Positions 24,807 to 34,217 of a DNA stretch of 64,000 nt are shown here, in pieces. Source of the stretch: Candidatus Peregrinibacteria bacterium CG11_big_fil_rev_8_21_14_0_20_46_8 (GTDB lineage Bacteria; Patescibacteriota; Gracilibacteria; UBA1369; UM-FILTER-53-11); NCBI GenBank assembly GCA_002796025.1, contig PCVQ01000003.1, positions 4,878 through 68,877 of the forward strand. Direction: 5' to 3'. A program made the translations under genes and the position numbers. Below the pieces are notes generated by a model. The model was not told the DNA's origin, made no database searches, and saw only the letters and a list, made by a program, of their open reading frames with translations. The stretch's first letter is position 1. Every line of letters begins with the position of its first letter.

Positions 24807-26060
24807 TTACGTTCCTTCACGCCAGCTTTCGGCATATTTCTTTTGCTCCTTGGTTGCTGTATCGATTTTGATACCCATATGGCGGAGTTGCAGAGTCGCA
24901 ATTTCGGCATCAACATTTTTAGGAAGCTCGTATACCTTAGGTTCGAGCGTTTTCGCATTCTTTACAATCCATTCGCAGGCAAGAGCTTGGCCGCAAAAGG
25001 AGAGTGACATTACTTCTGAGGGATGTCCTTCTGCTGCTGCAAGATTAACGAGCCGGCCGTCACTAAGAAGATAGATTTTGCGCGAGCTTTTAAGTGTGTA
25101 TTCGACAGTGTGCGGACGAACCTCTTTCTTTTTTGTTGAAAGTTTTGCAAGGCCTTCTGCATTAATCTCGCAGTTAAAGTGGCCACAGTTGCTGAGAATG
25201 GCACCATTTTTCATCTGCTTCATGTGCGGTATGTCGATAATGTGTTTGCCACCGGTTGCAGTTACAAAAATGTCGCCATGCTTTGCTGCTTGGAGCATCG
25301 GCATTACCTGATAGCCGTCCATTGCCGCTTGGAGTGCCCGTACTGCATCGATCTCAGTTACGATAACTTTCGCACCCATCCCTCGCGCTCGCAGTGCAAC
25401 ACCGCGGCCGCAGTAACCGTATCCGGCAACTACTACAGTTTTTCCTGCAAAGAGAATATTTGTTGCGCGAAGAATACCATCGATGGTTGATTGCCCGGTG
25501 CCGTAAAAGTTATCGAAAAGATGTTTTGTTTGGTTGCTGTTTACTGCAACCATTGGATATTTAAGAGCATTATCCGCCTCCATGGCAATAAGACGATTGA
25601 TACCGGTTGTGGTCTCTTCGCAGCCTCCGAGAATATTCGGTATGAGCTGTGCATGCTTTAGATGTATTTCGCTCACAAGATCGCAGCCGTCATCGATGGT
25701 AATGTGAGGTTTATGATCGATAACTGCGCGGATAAATTTATAGTAGTCGGCTTTGGTTTCGCCTTTGTATGCGTAGGTCGGGATTCCTTTTTTTGCAAGA
25801 TATGCGGCAACATCATCTTGTGTAGAGAGAGGATTGCAGCTCGCAATAACAACCTTTGCTCCGCCGGCAATGAGTGTTTCTACAAGCACTCCGGTCTCTT
25901 TGGTTACGTGGAGCGCCATGCCAATGGTGAGGCCTTTGAACGGTTTTTGTTTGGCAAAGCGTTTTCGCACCTCTAAGAGTGCACCCATATGCGCTTCGGC
26001 AAATTCGATCTTTTTTGCGCCTTGAGAGGCAAGTTTAATATCCTTTACAGCGTAGTGCAT
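24807..26060 (-). CDS. ahcY: Adenosylhomocysteinase
   Basis: The enzyme hydrolyses S-adenosylhomocysteine to adenosine and homocysteine using bound NAD, relieving product inhibition of methyltransferases. Conserved parts are HVTKET (51-56), DDGCDL (123-128), CEETTTG (147-153), NSNQTKHLFDN and the NAD-binding GYGYCGRG (213-220). At 417 residues it is the short bacterial/archaeal form. It lies 11 nt after metK, forming a two-gene S-adenosylmethionine operon. No methionine synthase is visible in the window. Confidence 0.96.
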   Translation of the reverse strand: MHYAVKDIKLASQGAKKIEFAEAHMGALLEVRKRFAKQKPFKGLTIGMALHVTKETGVLVETLIAGGAKVVIASCNPLSTQDDVAAYLAKKGIPTYAYKGETKADYYKFIRAVIDHKPHITIDDGCDLVSEIHLKHAQLIPNILGGCEETTTGINRLIAMEADNALKYPMVAVNSNQTKHLFDNFYGTGQSTIDGILRATNILFAGKTVVVAGYGYCGRGVALRARGMGAKVIVTEIDAVRALQAAMDGYQVMPMLQAAKHGDIFVTATGGKHIIDIPHMKQMKNGAILSNCGHFNCEINAEGLAKLSTKKKEVRPHTVEYTLKSSRKIYLLSDGRLVNLAAAEGHPSEVMSLSFCGQALACEWIVKNAKTLEPKVYELPKNVDAEIATLQLRHMGIKIDTATKEQKKYAESWREGT

Positions 26061-26071
26061 TTTGAAAAAAA

Positions 26072-27232
26072 TTATGCATTGCTCGGAAAGAGCTTTTTAA
26101 GTACTGCCGCTTTATCCGTATGTTCCCAGGTGAAATCTTTGTCATTGCGGCCGAAATGCCCGTAGGCCGCGGTCTTTTTGTAGATAGGACGCTTGAGTTT
26201 GAGTTTTTGGATGATATCGGCCGGTTTTACCGGGAAGATTTTGGGCACGGCTTTTGCAACAGCTTCTTCTGCGACGCGTCCGGTATCGAAAAAGTTAATC
26301 GAGATTGAGACGGGTTCGGCAACACCGATTGAGTATGCAAGTTGCACCTGGCATTTATCTGCTAATCCTGCGGCAACTATGTTCTTTGCAATGTAGCGCG
26401 CGGCATATGTCGCGGATCGGTCAACCTTTGAGGGATCTTTTCCGCTAAAACATCCACCTCCATGCGGTGCATATCCGCCATAGGTATCTACAATAATTTT
26501 ACGTCCGGTGAGACCGGTATCTGCTTCTGGTCCGCCGACTACAAAAATTCCAGTTTCATTTACAAAGATTTTTGTGCGGTCGTCGATCATTTTTTTACAG
26601 ATCGGGTTGATGACATGCTCGATAATATCTTTGCGTACCTTTGCAGGTTTAGTCTCGGGATTATGATGGACTGCAATAACAACCGCATCTATCCGGTGCG
26701 GTTTGCCGTCTTTGTACTCAACCGTAACTTGTGATTTTCCGTCAGGCCGTACCCAGGGAAGAATCTTTTTTTTGCGCACTTCAGAGAGCCGCATGGTCAA
26801 TTTATGTGCGAGCATAATTGGCAGAGGCATGAGCTCAGGTGTTTCATTGCACGCAAAGCCGAACATTAAGCCTTGGTCGCCTGCGCCTTGCTCGCGGTCT
26901 TTACTTTCATTTACTCCAACTGCAATATTTTGACTCTGTTCATGGACGGTATTGAGTACTGCACAATCGTAACAATCCAAACCATATTCCGGATCGGTAT
27001 AGCCGATCTCTTTTATGGTATCTCGCACAATTTGTGGAATATCTACGTATGTTTTTGTCGAAATTTCTCCGGCTACCAACATCATGCCGGTTGTTGTTAA
27101 GCACTCTACGGCAACGCGTGCGTTTTTATCTTTTGTAAGAATCGCATCAAGAATTGCGTCCGAAGCTTGATCGCAGATTTTATCGGGATGGCCTTCGGTA
27201 ACTGATTCAGAAGTGAAGAGAAAATTTTGCAT
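26072..27232 (-). CDS. metK: S-adenosylmethionine synthetase
   Basis: MetK makes S-adenosylmethionine from methionine and ATP. Motifs are [20 protein letters not shown] at the N-terminus, [12 protein letters not shown], and the P-loop-like [17 protein letters not shown]. The protein is 386 residues from the ATG at 27232. An upstream in-frame start at 27271 would add 13 hydrophobic residues not found in the family. TATATT (minus, 27248-27243) sits 10 nt before the chosen ATG, supporting it. ahcY follows in the same operon. Confidence 0.96.
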   Translation of the reverse strand: MQNFLFTSESVTEGHPDKICDQASDAILDAILTKDKNARVAVECLTTTGMMLVAGEISTKTYVDIPQIVRDTIKEIGYTDPEYGLDCYDCAVLNTVHEQSQNIAVGVNESKDREQGAGDQGLMFGFACNETPELMPLPIMLAHKLTMRLSEVRKKKILPWVRPDGKSQVTVEYKDGKPHRIDAVVIAVHHNPETKPAKVRKDIIEHVINPICKKMIDDRTKIFVNETGIFVVGGPEADTGLTGRKIIVDTYGGYAPHGGGCFSGKDPSKVDRSATYAARYIAKNIVAAGLADKCQVQLAYSIGVAEPVSISINFFDTGRVAEEAVAKAVPKIFPVKPADIIQKLKLKRPIYKKTAAYGHFGRNDKDFTWEHTDKAAVLKKLFPSNA

Positions 27233-27301
27233 AACAGGCAGCAATATACCTAAAAAAGCGAGCATTGGCAAACCGCTTGTTTAAGGGCACAATAAGATCG
27301 T

Positions 27302-28291
27302 ATGTTGAGTTGCGTCATCATTAATTATAGAAGTAAAAATTTGTTGGGTGGTTGTATTGAGTCACTCATGGCGCTGGAAAATGTGGAGCATGAGATAGTT
27401 GTTTTGGATAATGCATCGGGCGATGGCTCTGTTGAATTTGTGCGTGAGCATTTTTCGAATGTGTGCGTGATTGCCAATAGTGAGAACCGTGGATATGCGG
27501 GTGGTGCGAATGATGCAATCCGTGCAACACGTGGTGAGTATGTGATGTTGCTGAATCCTGATATTCGATTGTCGCCGGATTATGCCCAGAAATTATTGGC
27601 GCGTATGTCATATGCAAAAGATATCGGTGCAATGCAGGGGAAGCTATTGCAGTGGGATTTTGAAAAAAACGAGGCAACCGGATTTATTGATTCGGCAGGT
27701 TTGCAGATGTTTAAAAATCGCCGCTGTGTCGACAGGGGACAGGGAGAAGAAGATATTGGCCAGTATGAGCGGGCTGGTGAAGTTTTTGGAGTTACCGGTG
27801 CTTGTCCGCTCTATAGGCGCGAAGCTTTGGAAGATGTGCTGATTGATGGAGAGTACTTTGATGAATCTTTTTTTATGTATAAAGAGGATGTGGATTTGAG
27901 CTGGCGTTTGCGCTTATTTGGCTGGCTCTGTTTTTACGATCCTGAGGCGATTGGATATCATGGGCGCGGGACAGGTGCCGTATTGCGGCGTGGTGCGATG
28001 GAGGTTGCGAAAAAGCGGGGCGGCTTATCTGAATTTCAGCGTTCGCTCTCGTATACAAATGAACGTTTGATGCGTGTTAAAAATGAATTGACGGGACTTT
28101 TTTTGCGTCATGCACTGCATATTTTGTGGAAGGAGTTTTTGATGACCGGATGGATAATTTTGCGCGAACGCTTTTTATTCGCCGCATTTAAAGATTTTTT
28201 GAAAAAGTATGCCCAGGCGCGCAAACGCCGCAGTATCATTATGCGGCAAAAGAGAGTGGCGAGCAGTGAGATCGTGCGGTGGTTTGAATAG
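27302..28291 (+). CDS. Glycosyltransferase family 2 (rhamnosyltransferase-like)
   Basis: The N-terminal GT-A fold (about 1-230) shows INYRSKNLL, VVLDNASGDGS, the NRGYAGGAND nucleotide-sugar motif and LLNPDI in place of DxD. The later FFMYKEDVDLSWRLRLFGW is typical of WbbL-like rhamnosyltransferases. A basic C-terminal region (about 245-329) has amphipathic helices that could touch the membrane. It probably adds a sugar to a lipid-linked surface glycan, possibly the one moved by the O-antigen ligase encoded at 22563. It diverges from metK. Confidence 0.88.
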   Translation: MLSCVIINYRSKNLLGGCIESLMALENVEHEIVVLDNASGDGSVEFVREHFSNVCVIANSENRGYAGGANDAIRATRGEYVMLLNPDIRLSPDYAQKLLARMSYAKDIGAMQGKLLQWDFEKNEATGFIDSAGLQMFKNRRCVDRGQGEEDIGQYERAGEVFGVTGACPLYRREALEDVLIDGEYFDESFFMYKEDVDLSWRLRLFGWLCFYDPEAIGYHGRGTGAVLRRGAMEVAKKRGGLSEFQRSLSYTNERLMRVKNELTGLFLRHALHILWKEFLMTGWIILRERFLFAAFKDFLKKYAQARKRRSIIMRQKRVASSEIVRWFE

Positions 28292-28314
28292 CTTGTTTTT
28301 GTCGAACGTCCGTT

Positions 28315-28977
28315 CTATCGCAGCATAATGGCCGTACCAAAGCGCCCGCAATTTTTGTCTCGCCGGTGTGACCAGAACAATTTATTAGTATCATGATCGC
28401 ATGAGGTGCAGATGCGCGGATTTTCAATTTGTTCGATGCCTTGCTCGCGCAGCTGCCACTCCACTACTGCCCATAAATCTACAATATTATTTTCGCGAAT
28501 AAACGGATGCATGTGTTGCGGCAGCTCTGTATATGGATCACTAAAAGAGCTGCAGCAGTTGCCAACCATGGGACTGATTGCGGCGAGAAGATTGTTGGGC
28601 TGGATATTGAATCTGGTGTGCATGCGCTCTGCAGTTGCTGCAATAATTCTCTTTACCATGCCTCTCCAGCCGGCATGGATATTGGCTGCCGTGTGAGTTA
28701 CGGGGTCATATAAGAGTATGCTTGCGCAGTCCGCAATCCTTATTGCAATGGGAATATTTGGTAGTTGAGTAATCAATGCATCACCACCAAGCGGAATGCC
28801 TTGATTTTCAACAATATGTACGATTGCGCTGTGCAGCTGGTTTTCAAATGATATTGCAGGATGTGCGCTTCCGAGCCCTTTTCCAATTTCATTGCGGTTA
28901 TCGATGTCTGTTGTACGCCCAAAGACGCGATGCCGGAGCCGCTCTGTATATGGAGCAAATATTTTAAATTCAATCAT
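28315..28977 (-). CDS. pgeF: Peptidoglycan editing factor PgeF (laccase-domain, YfiH family)
   Basis: The family removes wrongly incorporated L-Ser from UDP-MurNAc in E. coli; some members act as purine-nucleoside phosphorylases. The metal-binding motifs are present: ADCASILLYD, NIHAGWRG, and the C-terminal ICTSCDHDTNKLFWSHRRD with a closing CGRFGT. At 220 residues it is a little shorter than usual. The start overlaps the end of nnrD by 4 nt (ATGA), so translation is coupled. Confidence 0.88.
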   Translation of the reverse strand: MIEFKIFAPYTERLRHRVFGRTTDIDNRNEIGKGLGSAHPAISFENQLHSAIVHIVENQGIPLGGDALITQLPNIPIAIRIADCASILLYDPVTHTAANIHAGWRGMVKRIIAATAERMHTRFNIQPNNLLAAISPMVGNCCSSFSDPYTELPQHMHPFIRENNIVDLWAVVEWQLREQGIEQIENPRICTSCDHDTNKLFWSHRRDKNCGRFGTAIMLR

Positions 28978-29819
28978 AGTTTTGCAGTGGTGTACGGAAT
29001 TTCTAGGGCTACATCCGTTGCCGTAAAGCCGAATCCTTTTTGCTTATAAAGAGTGTCGCCGGCTGTGCCGAGGATGAATGCTGCAATTTCACACGCTTCA
29101 AATGCAGCTATTTTTTGTGCGAGCAAACTTGCGATTAATCCTGCAAGAGTATCGCCTGTTCCACCGACGGTTAATCCGGCATTGCCTGTTGTATTGATTG
29201 AGGTGTTGCCATTTGCGCCTGCAACAATGTCGGTTGGACCTTTAAGCAGGATGGTTATTCCTGAATCATTAGCATAAGAGCTCACCGCTTTTGCTCCAAT
29301 CTCTATATCGGTGTTGAGCACTGTTCCGGTTAATTTTTGAAATTCACCGCGATGCGGAGTAATGGTGATATTGAGCTCCCGCTTTTGCTGCATAATTATC
29401 AAAGCCGCTATAGCATCAGCATCTAAAACAGCCGGACGCTGAGAGCGCTCAACAATTTGAGCGACAGTACGTATCGTTTCTTCATGATCTCCAAGGCCGG
29501 GTCCCAGCAGTGTGGAATCACACTTTTCTGTTATTTTTAATGCAGTATCAAGTGCACGGCTATTCAAGAAGTTTCCGGCATATTTGTGCACAATAAAATC
29601 AGGATAATAGCTTCGTGATATCTCGAAATTGCATTCCGGAACCAGGAGATGTACAAGATCGGCTCCACCTCCGAGCGCGGCGAGTCCGGCAAGAATCGGT
29701 GCGCCGTAATAGTCGATTGAACCCCCAATAATGAGTACGCGACCATTTTGACCTTTATGCGACTCGGTGTGACGTTTTGGCAAAATAGCACGTATCTCTT
29801 TTTTGGTAATCTTCTCCAT
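28974..29819 (-). CDS. nnrD: ADP-dependent NAD(P)H-hydrate dehydratase
   Basis: NnrD repairs hydrated NAD(P)H. This is the YjeF C-terminal ribokinase-like domain alone (281 residues), without the epimerase domain found in fused bacterial Nnr. Motifs are HKGQNGRVLIIGGS (21-34), LGPGLGD, ITPHRGEF, and the catalytic GNAGLTVGGTGDTLAG. It overlaps pgeF by 4 nt and is divergent from murA. The epimerase partner is not in view. Confidence 0.92.
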   Translation of the reverse strand: MEKITKKEIRAILPKRHTESHKGQNGRVLIIGGSIDYYGAPILAGLAALGGGADLVHLLVPECNFEISRSYYPDFIVHKYAGNFLNSRALDTALKITEKCDSTLLGPGLGDHEETIRTVAQIVERSQRPAVLDADAIAALIIMQQKRELNITITPHRGEFQKLTGTVLNTDIEIGAKAVSSYANDSGITILLKGPTDIVAGANGNTSINTTGNAGLTVGGTGDTLAGLIASLLAQKIAAFEACEIAAFILGTAGDTLYKQKGFGFTATDVALEIPYTTAKL

Positions 29820-29847
29820 AGGTCTTAGTGTAGCCCATTTTATAGCT

Positions 29848-29876
29848 TCGACAAGTTCGTTGCCGCGCGCTATACT
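29848..29876 (+). promoter_or_regulatory. Promoter of murA
   Basis: TCGACA (29848-29853), 17 bases, then TATACT (29871-29876) matches five of six positions in both boxes. It is the cleanest sigma70-type promoter in the window. The ATG follows after 9 nt, which predicts a leaderless or nearly leaderless mRNA. Confidence 0.7.
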
Positions 29877-29885
29877 ACAGACTCA

Positions 29886-31139
29886 ATGGCCCAATTGATT
29901 ATTCAAGGTGGCAAGAAGCTCAATGGTACGGTGCGCATTAGCGGTTCCAAGAATGCTGCACTGCCTATTTTGGCGGCTTCACTTTTAACGGATCGTCCAT
30001 GTGAGATTCGAAATGTGCCAAATATTGGAGATGTGCATACCATGCTTTCGATTCTTCGTTCACTAGGAAGCGAGTTGGAATTTCACCGTAATGTGGTTCG
30101 GATTCAAACAAAGCAAATAGATGTTTCTAGATTGCCGCGCGATTTATGTATGAAGATGCGTGCATCGATTTTGTTGCTTGCGCCGCTCTTAGCACGTTGC
30201 GGCAAGGTTGATTTGCCCTATCCCGGCGGCTGCGTTTTGGGCAAGCGTTCGGCTTACTCACATGTGTCTGTTTTAGAAACCTTTGGCGCCAAGCAGAAAA
30301 ATAAAGCTGATTCACTCGCTTTTTCCGGAAAGTTTTCTGCAACACATATGACCATGCCGGAATTTAGCGTGACCGCCACAGAAAATGCGATTATGGCAGC
30401 AGTAGCTGCGCCCGGTAAAACAATGTTGCACCTTGCGGCAACCGAGCCGCACGTGCGCGACCTCTGTGATTTTTTGGTTGCACTTGGTGCTAAGATAGAG
30501 GGGATTGGAACTCACCGTCTCACAATTTTTGGCGGCAAAAAATTGCACGGCGGTCAGCACGCGGTTACCGGAGATTATCTCGAAGCTGGAACTCTCTTGC
30601 TCGCGGGTGCACTTACGCGCGGAACTGTTACAATTACAAATATTGTTGCCGATGACCTGGATGCTTTTGTTTATTTAATGCGCGATATGGGGGTACCGAT
30701 AGTCCGGACAAAGAGCAGTATCACCGTAAAGCCGTATAAGAAATTAGAAGCTGCGCGCCGTCTCCAGACAAATGTTTTCCCCGGTTTTCCGACCGATTTG
30801 CAGCCGCCATTTTGTATTTTGCTGACACAGGCTGCAGGCGATTCGCTTATTCATGAAACGCTCTTTGAAGGGCGCTTTAAATATTTTGGTGAGCTGGAAA
30901 AAATGGGTGCAAAAATCAAGGTGCTCAATCCGCATCAAGCAGTGGTTACCGGTCCTAAAAAATTGAAAGGCAAAGAAGTGAAGAGCTGGGATTTGCGCGC
31001 TGGTGCGGCAATGGTTTTGGCCGGGCTCGTTGCAAACGGTACAACCAAAGTAACCGATATTGCTTATATCGATAGGGGATACGAGAAATTTGAAGAAAAG
31101 TTGCGCGCCCTCGGTGCAGATATTGTGCGTGAGAATTAA
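29886..31139 (+). CDS. murA: UDP-N-acetylglucosamine 1-carboxyvinyltransferase MurA
   Basis: MurA performs the first committed step of peptidoglycan synthesis, moving enolpyruvate from PEP to UDP-GlcNAc. Visible are SGSKNAALPIL (19-29) with the substrate lysine, PGGCVLGKR with the catalytic, fosfomycin-sensitive Cys116, and FPTDLQPP. Length (417) is normal. The start coincides with a strong promoter (29848-29876). The 4-nt overlap with the opposite-strand coiled-coil gene at 31136 is a tight convergent arrangement. Confidence 0.96.
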   Translation: MAQLIIQGGKKLNGTVRISGSKNAALPILAASLLTDRPCEIRNVPNIGDVHTMLSILRSLGSELEFHRNVVRIQTKQIDVSRLPRDLCMKMRASILLLAPLLARCGKVDLPYPGGCVLGKRSAYSHVSVLETFGAKQKNKADSLAFSGKFSATHMTMPEFSVTATENAIMAAVAAPGKTMLHLAATEPHVRDLCDFLVALGAKIEGIGTHRLTIFGGKKLHGGQHAVTGDYLEAGTLLLAGALTRGTVTITNIVADDLDAFVYLMRDMGVPIVRTKSSITVKPYKKLEAARRLQTNVFPGFPTDLQPPFCILLTQAAGDSLIHETLFEGRFKYFGELEKMGAKIKVLNPHQAVVTGPKKLKGKEVKSWDLRAGAAMVLAGLVANGTTKVTDIAYIDRGYEKFEEKLRALGADIVREN

Positions 31140-31453
31140 TTGATTGGAATTTCAAGCTTCTTGCAGATAAGTAGCAGTACTTTCTCAATGCGATCCATAC
31201 GTTCCTCAATGCGATCCATACGTTCTTGCAAGATGCCTATTGCATGAGCATTAAGTTCAACTTGAGCAAGAATCGCTTCTTGTCTTCTTTCCATTCGTCG
31301 CAATTGTCCGGCTTGTGCAATTTGTTCTTTTTCAATTTTATTACAGAGTCTCGCAACTAATTCGATATTGTCGAAGGATTCTTTTTTAGCTTTTTGTAGA
31401 GAACTTTGAAGCATTAGGAGGTCTTCTTGGAGTGCAAAATTGGGAGTTGCCAT
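31136..31453 (-). CDS. Small coiled-coil protein with a heptad duplication
   Basis: The 105-residue product is predicted almost entirely helical and charged, with heptad spacing throughout. Near the end, ERMDRIE occurs twice in a row, coded by an exact 20-nt repeat spaced by 21 nt (31184-31203 and 31205-31224). The C-terminal LLLICKKLEIPIN is more hydrophobic. It could be an oligomerisation or scaffold protein; no family is recognised. It overlaps the end of murA by 4 nt. Confidence 0.6.
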   Translation of the reverse strand: MATPNFALQEDLLMLQSSLQKAKKESFDNIELVARLCNKIEKEQIAQAGQLRRMERRQEAILAQVELNAHAIGILQERMDRIEERMDRIEKVLLLICKKLEIPIN

Positions 31454-31627
31454 AGGATGAGAGTTATAAATACAGCTCTTATCTATAGCAGAGTGAGATT
31501 ACAAAACGATGACAAAAATCGGACAAATTTATGAACGCGATTTCTGTTTCCTAAAAATATAGGAAAGGATTTTTAGTGCCAAGTATTCCGTCTTGCACGA
31601 TCGCTTGAAGCTTCTCTCTAATTGATT

Positions 31628-32467
31628 TTACTTGATTGTATAATCAGTTGGAGACACAATAATTTCGATGCGTCCATTGATGTCGGTACGGTGTATTGCT
31701 ACTCCCATCTTTGTAAATCGCTCTAAAACTTCTGGATGTGGGTGGCCAAATTTATTGTCGCGGCCGGCCGATATCAGTGCGATTTTGGGCTGGATTTTAT
31801 CTAACATTGGTTGGATTGAACTTGAGCGGCTCCCATGATGTGCAACTTTTAAAATATCAGCACGAATATCAACTCCAGCTGCAACAATCTCGCTTTCAGT
31901 CTCTTTTTCAATGTCGCCGGTAAAGAGCGCACGTGTCTCTCCATATTCCAGCATGAAAACAATCGAGGTATTGTTGAGTGCATCTTTCTGATTGAGTGGC
32001 AGTTTGAAAGGATAGAGAAGATCGAGCTTTACGCCGTCATCCAGTAGAATATCTTTTGAATCGTCCGCAAGAATGATTGGAATATCATATTCACGAATTG
32101 CGCTCAGTAACCCGCGCACTAAAAAATTATCGCGCACTGCGCCGTTCATATAAAATTTTTCGATCTTCACTCGCCGTGCAACATGAATTAATCCTTCTAT
32201 ATGGTCGCGGTCCGGATGGCTTAAGATTGCATAATCAATAGTGCGGTCAAAGTAGGGAAGTACTGCGCCAAGCTCTTGCATTATTGATGAGCCGGCACTG
32301 CCATCATTTAAAATATTTGTGCCATTCGGTGTGCGAATTAAAATGGCATCGCCCTGGCCAACATTCAAAATATAGATATGTAGCAAGCCATCCGGCTGTG
32401 CCTCCCAAATAAAATAGGCAAATGAGCTCGCAACGATAAGCAAAAAAGCAGCAAATTTTTCACGCAT
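31628..32467 (-). CDS. ComEC/Rec2-like metallo-beta-lactamase-fold hydrolase, membrane anchored
   Basis: An N-terminal hydrophobic segment (about 5-20) leads into a metallo-beta-lactamase fold like that at the C-terminus of ComEC: ILNVGQGDAILI, SHPDRDH (His84, Asp88, His89) and KVAHHGSRSS. In competence, ComEC forms the DNA channel and this domain is proposed to degrade the non-transported strand. Here the channel part is absent, so the protein is a stand-alone, outward-facing nuclease or phosphodiesterase candidate. Intergenic 31454-31627 upstream shows nothing clear. Confidence 0.85.
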   Translation of the reverse strand: MREKFAAFLLIVASSFAYFIWEAQPDGLLHIYILNVGQGDAILIRTPNGTNILNDGSAGSSIMQELGAVLPYFDRTIDYAILSHPDRDHIEGLIHVARRVKIEKFYMNGAVRDNFLVRGLLSAIREYDIPIILADDSKDILLDDGVKLDLLYPFKLPLNQKDALNNTSIVFMLEYGETRALFTGDIEKETESEIVAAGVDIRADILKVAHHGSRSSSIQPMLDKIQPKIALISAGRDNKFGHPHPEVLERFTKMGVAIHRTDINGRIEIIVSPTDYTIK

Positions 32468-32525
32468 AACGGCTTGTATAGCATATTGAGATGAACAAAA
32501 GATGAACGCGAAACGTTCGCGCTCG

Positions 32526-32560
32526 CAAAAGGCCCTGTTCGGCGTAACCGAGCAGGGCCT
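32526..32560 (-). terminator. Terminator of the LPETG protein gene
   Basis: AGGCCCTG (32530-32537) pairs with CAGGGCCT (32553-32560), with a further TCGG/CCGA inside. On the minus strand it is followed by TTTT. Confidence 0.75.
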
Positions 32561-32568
32561 CTCAAAAA

Positions 32569-34083
32569 TTATTGTTGTCGCTTCTTTCTGCGTCTCGCCC
32601 AGCCCATCATCAGTGCCGTTAAACCTGCTGCGGCCATACCTGGCCCGGTTTCCGGAAGGTAGAAATTTGCAAAGGCGCCGTCACTCTCATTGCCGGTTAG
32701 ATCGGTTGCGCTCAGACGAAAGCTATACCAGTTGCCTGGCTCCAAATCCCGCACCTCTACTTTGTCGGATGCAGAGCCAACCGATACGCTTGGACCAAAA
32801 ACACGTGCATCTTCGCCTTCACCTTGATACAGCAGATAGTCGGCAAGATCACCCGCGCTGTTTACTGAATGATCCCAGCTTAATTCAACGACATTTTCCT
32901 CGGCTTCTTTTAATTTTGCCACTAAATTTGTCACATCTTCCGGCGGAATAAGGTCCTGTAATGTTGTCGGTGCATTTCCAGCTACCGTCCATGCATTAGC
33001 ATTTACATCGATGAGATTGCCTGCAATATCTTTAAAGTTTTCGAGACGGATGTCATAGTCAACCGCGCGCTGAGCTTCTGTTGTTACAAAGACGATCTTT
33101 CCGTCGACGCTCGCGCTTACATTTTTTACCATGAGTTCTTGATCTCCGCGATCGCGAGGAAAGATAAATACCTCTTCGGTTGCGTTTGGCGGTATTACAA
33201 CCGGCTCATCAAAATATACCGTAATGCGGTCATTGAAATCCGCTACTGCAGATGTAATGCGCGGGCCATCGGTATCTGCATTGTTGCCAGAATTCGATGG
33301 CGGCGGAGCAGTATCCGGTTCTGGCACTGCGGCGCCGGTAAATACTCCAGTATCTGCCGTTCCACTAATGAGTGGATTATCGTAATAGTCTTGGATTTCA
33401 ATACCGACCGTCAATTCATATTCTGCTCCCTCTTGTTGTGGTGAGGTCATGAGCATAACGGTTGCACCAGTTTCATCATCCGCGTAGATTTCTGCCCGTT
33501 CAACAGCGAGCTGCGAATCATCCGCACTATTGCGGATTTGAAAAGCACTTTCGGGATTCTCTTGGGGCAGCCAAACTGGTTCAGAAAATTCTATCAAAAC
33601 TGTGAGGCCATCTTCGGCACGAACATTTTTTACTTCGGGTGCTCTTCCATTATCTTCAATTGATGCATCCCGCTGACCGTTTATTTGAGGCGTCCCTTCG
33701 GCTTCGAGTGAATAGTTTAAACTCTCATTGCCTGCAGCATCAACGGCTGTTACTGCAAAGTAGTAGGTAGTTCCATTGGTGAGATTATCGACGACATACT
33801 CCGTAACATTGCTGGTGGTAATAACGGGAAGATTGTAGATATCTTCTGGATTTTGTACAGATTGTGTTCCACGGTAGATTTTATATGCGGTAACGCCTAC
33901 GTTATCTTGGGCGGCGTCCCACATAACCCTTATCTGTCCGTCACCTTCAATGAGGCGCACATTATCGACGTCCGAAGGCTCGAGCGCATCAGTACCAGCA
34001 TCTTGTGCATACAGAGCGGTGCTGCTTGTAAAAAGCGTCGTAGCGAGTGCGGTAAGAACAAGATATGATAAATATTTTTTCAT
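32569..34083 (-). CDS. Secreted fibronectin/Ig-like protein with LPETG sorting signal
   Basis: A signal peptide ends near ALYAQ (residue 26). The first fibronectin III domain (about 37-132) has WDAAQDNVGVTAYKIYRG. Two Big-like domains follow (about 150-245 and 272-370), then a second fibronectin III domain (about 380-475, VVELSWDHS). The C-terminus reads LPETG, a short hydrophobic helix and RRRKKRQQ, a class A-type sortase signal. Covalent attachment to peptidoglycan by a sortase is predicted; no sortase gene is in the window. The hydrophobic part (about 14 residues) is short for a canonical signal, and simple membrane retention is the alternative. Confidence 0.82.
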   Translation of the reverse strand: MKKYLSYLVLTALATTLFTSSTALYAQDAGTDALEPSDVDNVRLIEGDGQIRVMWDAAQDNVGVTAYKIYRGTQSVQNPEDIYNLPVITTSNVTEYVVDNLTNGTTYYFAVTAVDAAGNESLNYSLEAEGTPQINGQRDASIEDNGRAPEVKNVRAEDGLTVLIEFSEPVWLPQENPESAFQIRNSADDSQLAVERAEIYADDETGATVMLMTSPQQEGAEYELTVGIEIQDYYDNPLISGTADTGVFTGAAVPEPDTAPPPSNSGNNADTDGPRITSAVADFNDRITVYFDEPVVIPPNATEEVFIFPRDRGDQELMVKNVSASVDGKIVFVTTEAQRAVDYDIRLENFKDIAGNLIDVNANAWTVAGNAPTTLQDLIPPEDVTNLVAKLKEAEENVVELSWDHSVNSAGDLADYLLYQGEGEDARVFGPSVSVGSASDKVEVRDLEPGNWYSFRLSATDLTGNESDGAFANFYLPETGPGMAAAGLTALMMGWARRRKKRQQ

Positions 34084-34217
34084 GTTGGGGAATTAATGTA
34101 TATCAAACCATTATATCTTCTTTTGAGAAAGATGCTCAACCAGGTGGTATTGCGTGAATCTTTATGTTCTGTGTAGTTATGGTTAGGAATATTATCTGCT
34201 ACAATGCTTTTCAGCAT

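Noticed and set aside
31184..31224. Two-copy 21-bp tandem repeat as a mobile or regulatory element
   Set aside because: It simply encodes a duplicated coiled-coil heptad (ERMDRIE) in the 31136-31453 gene.
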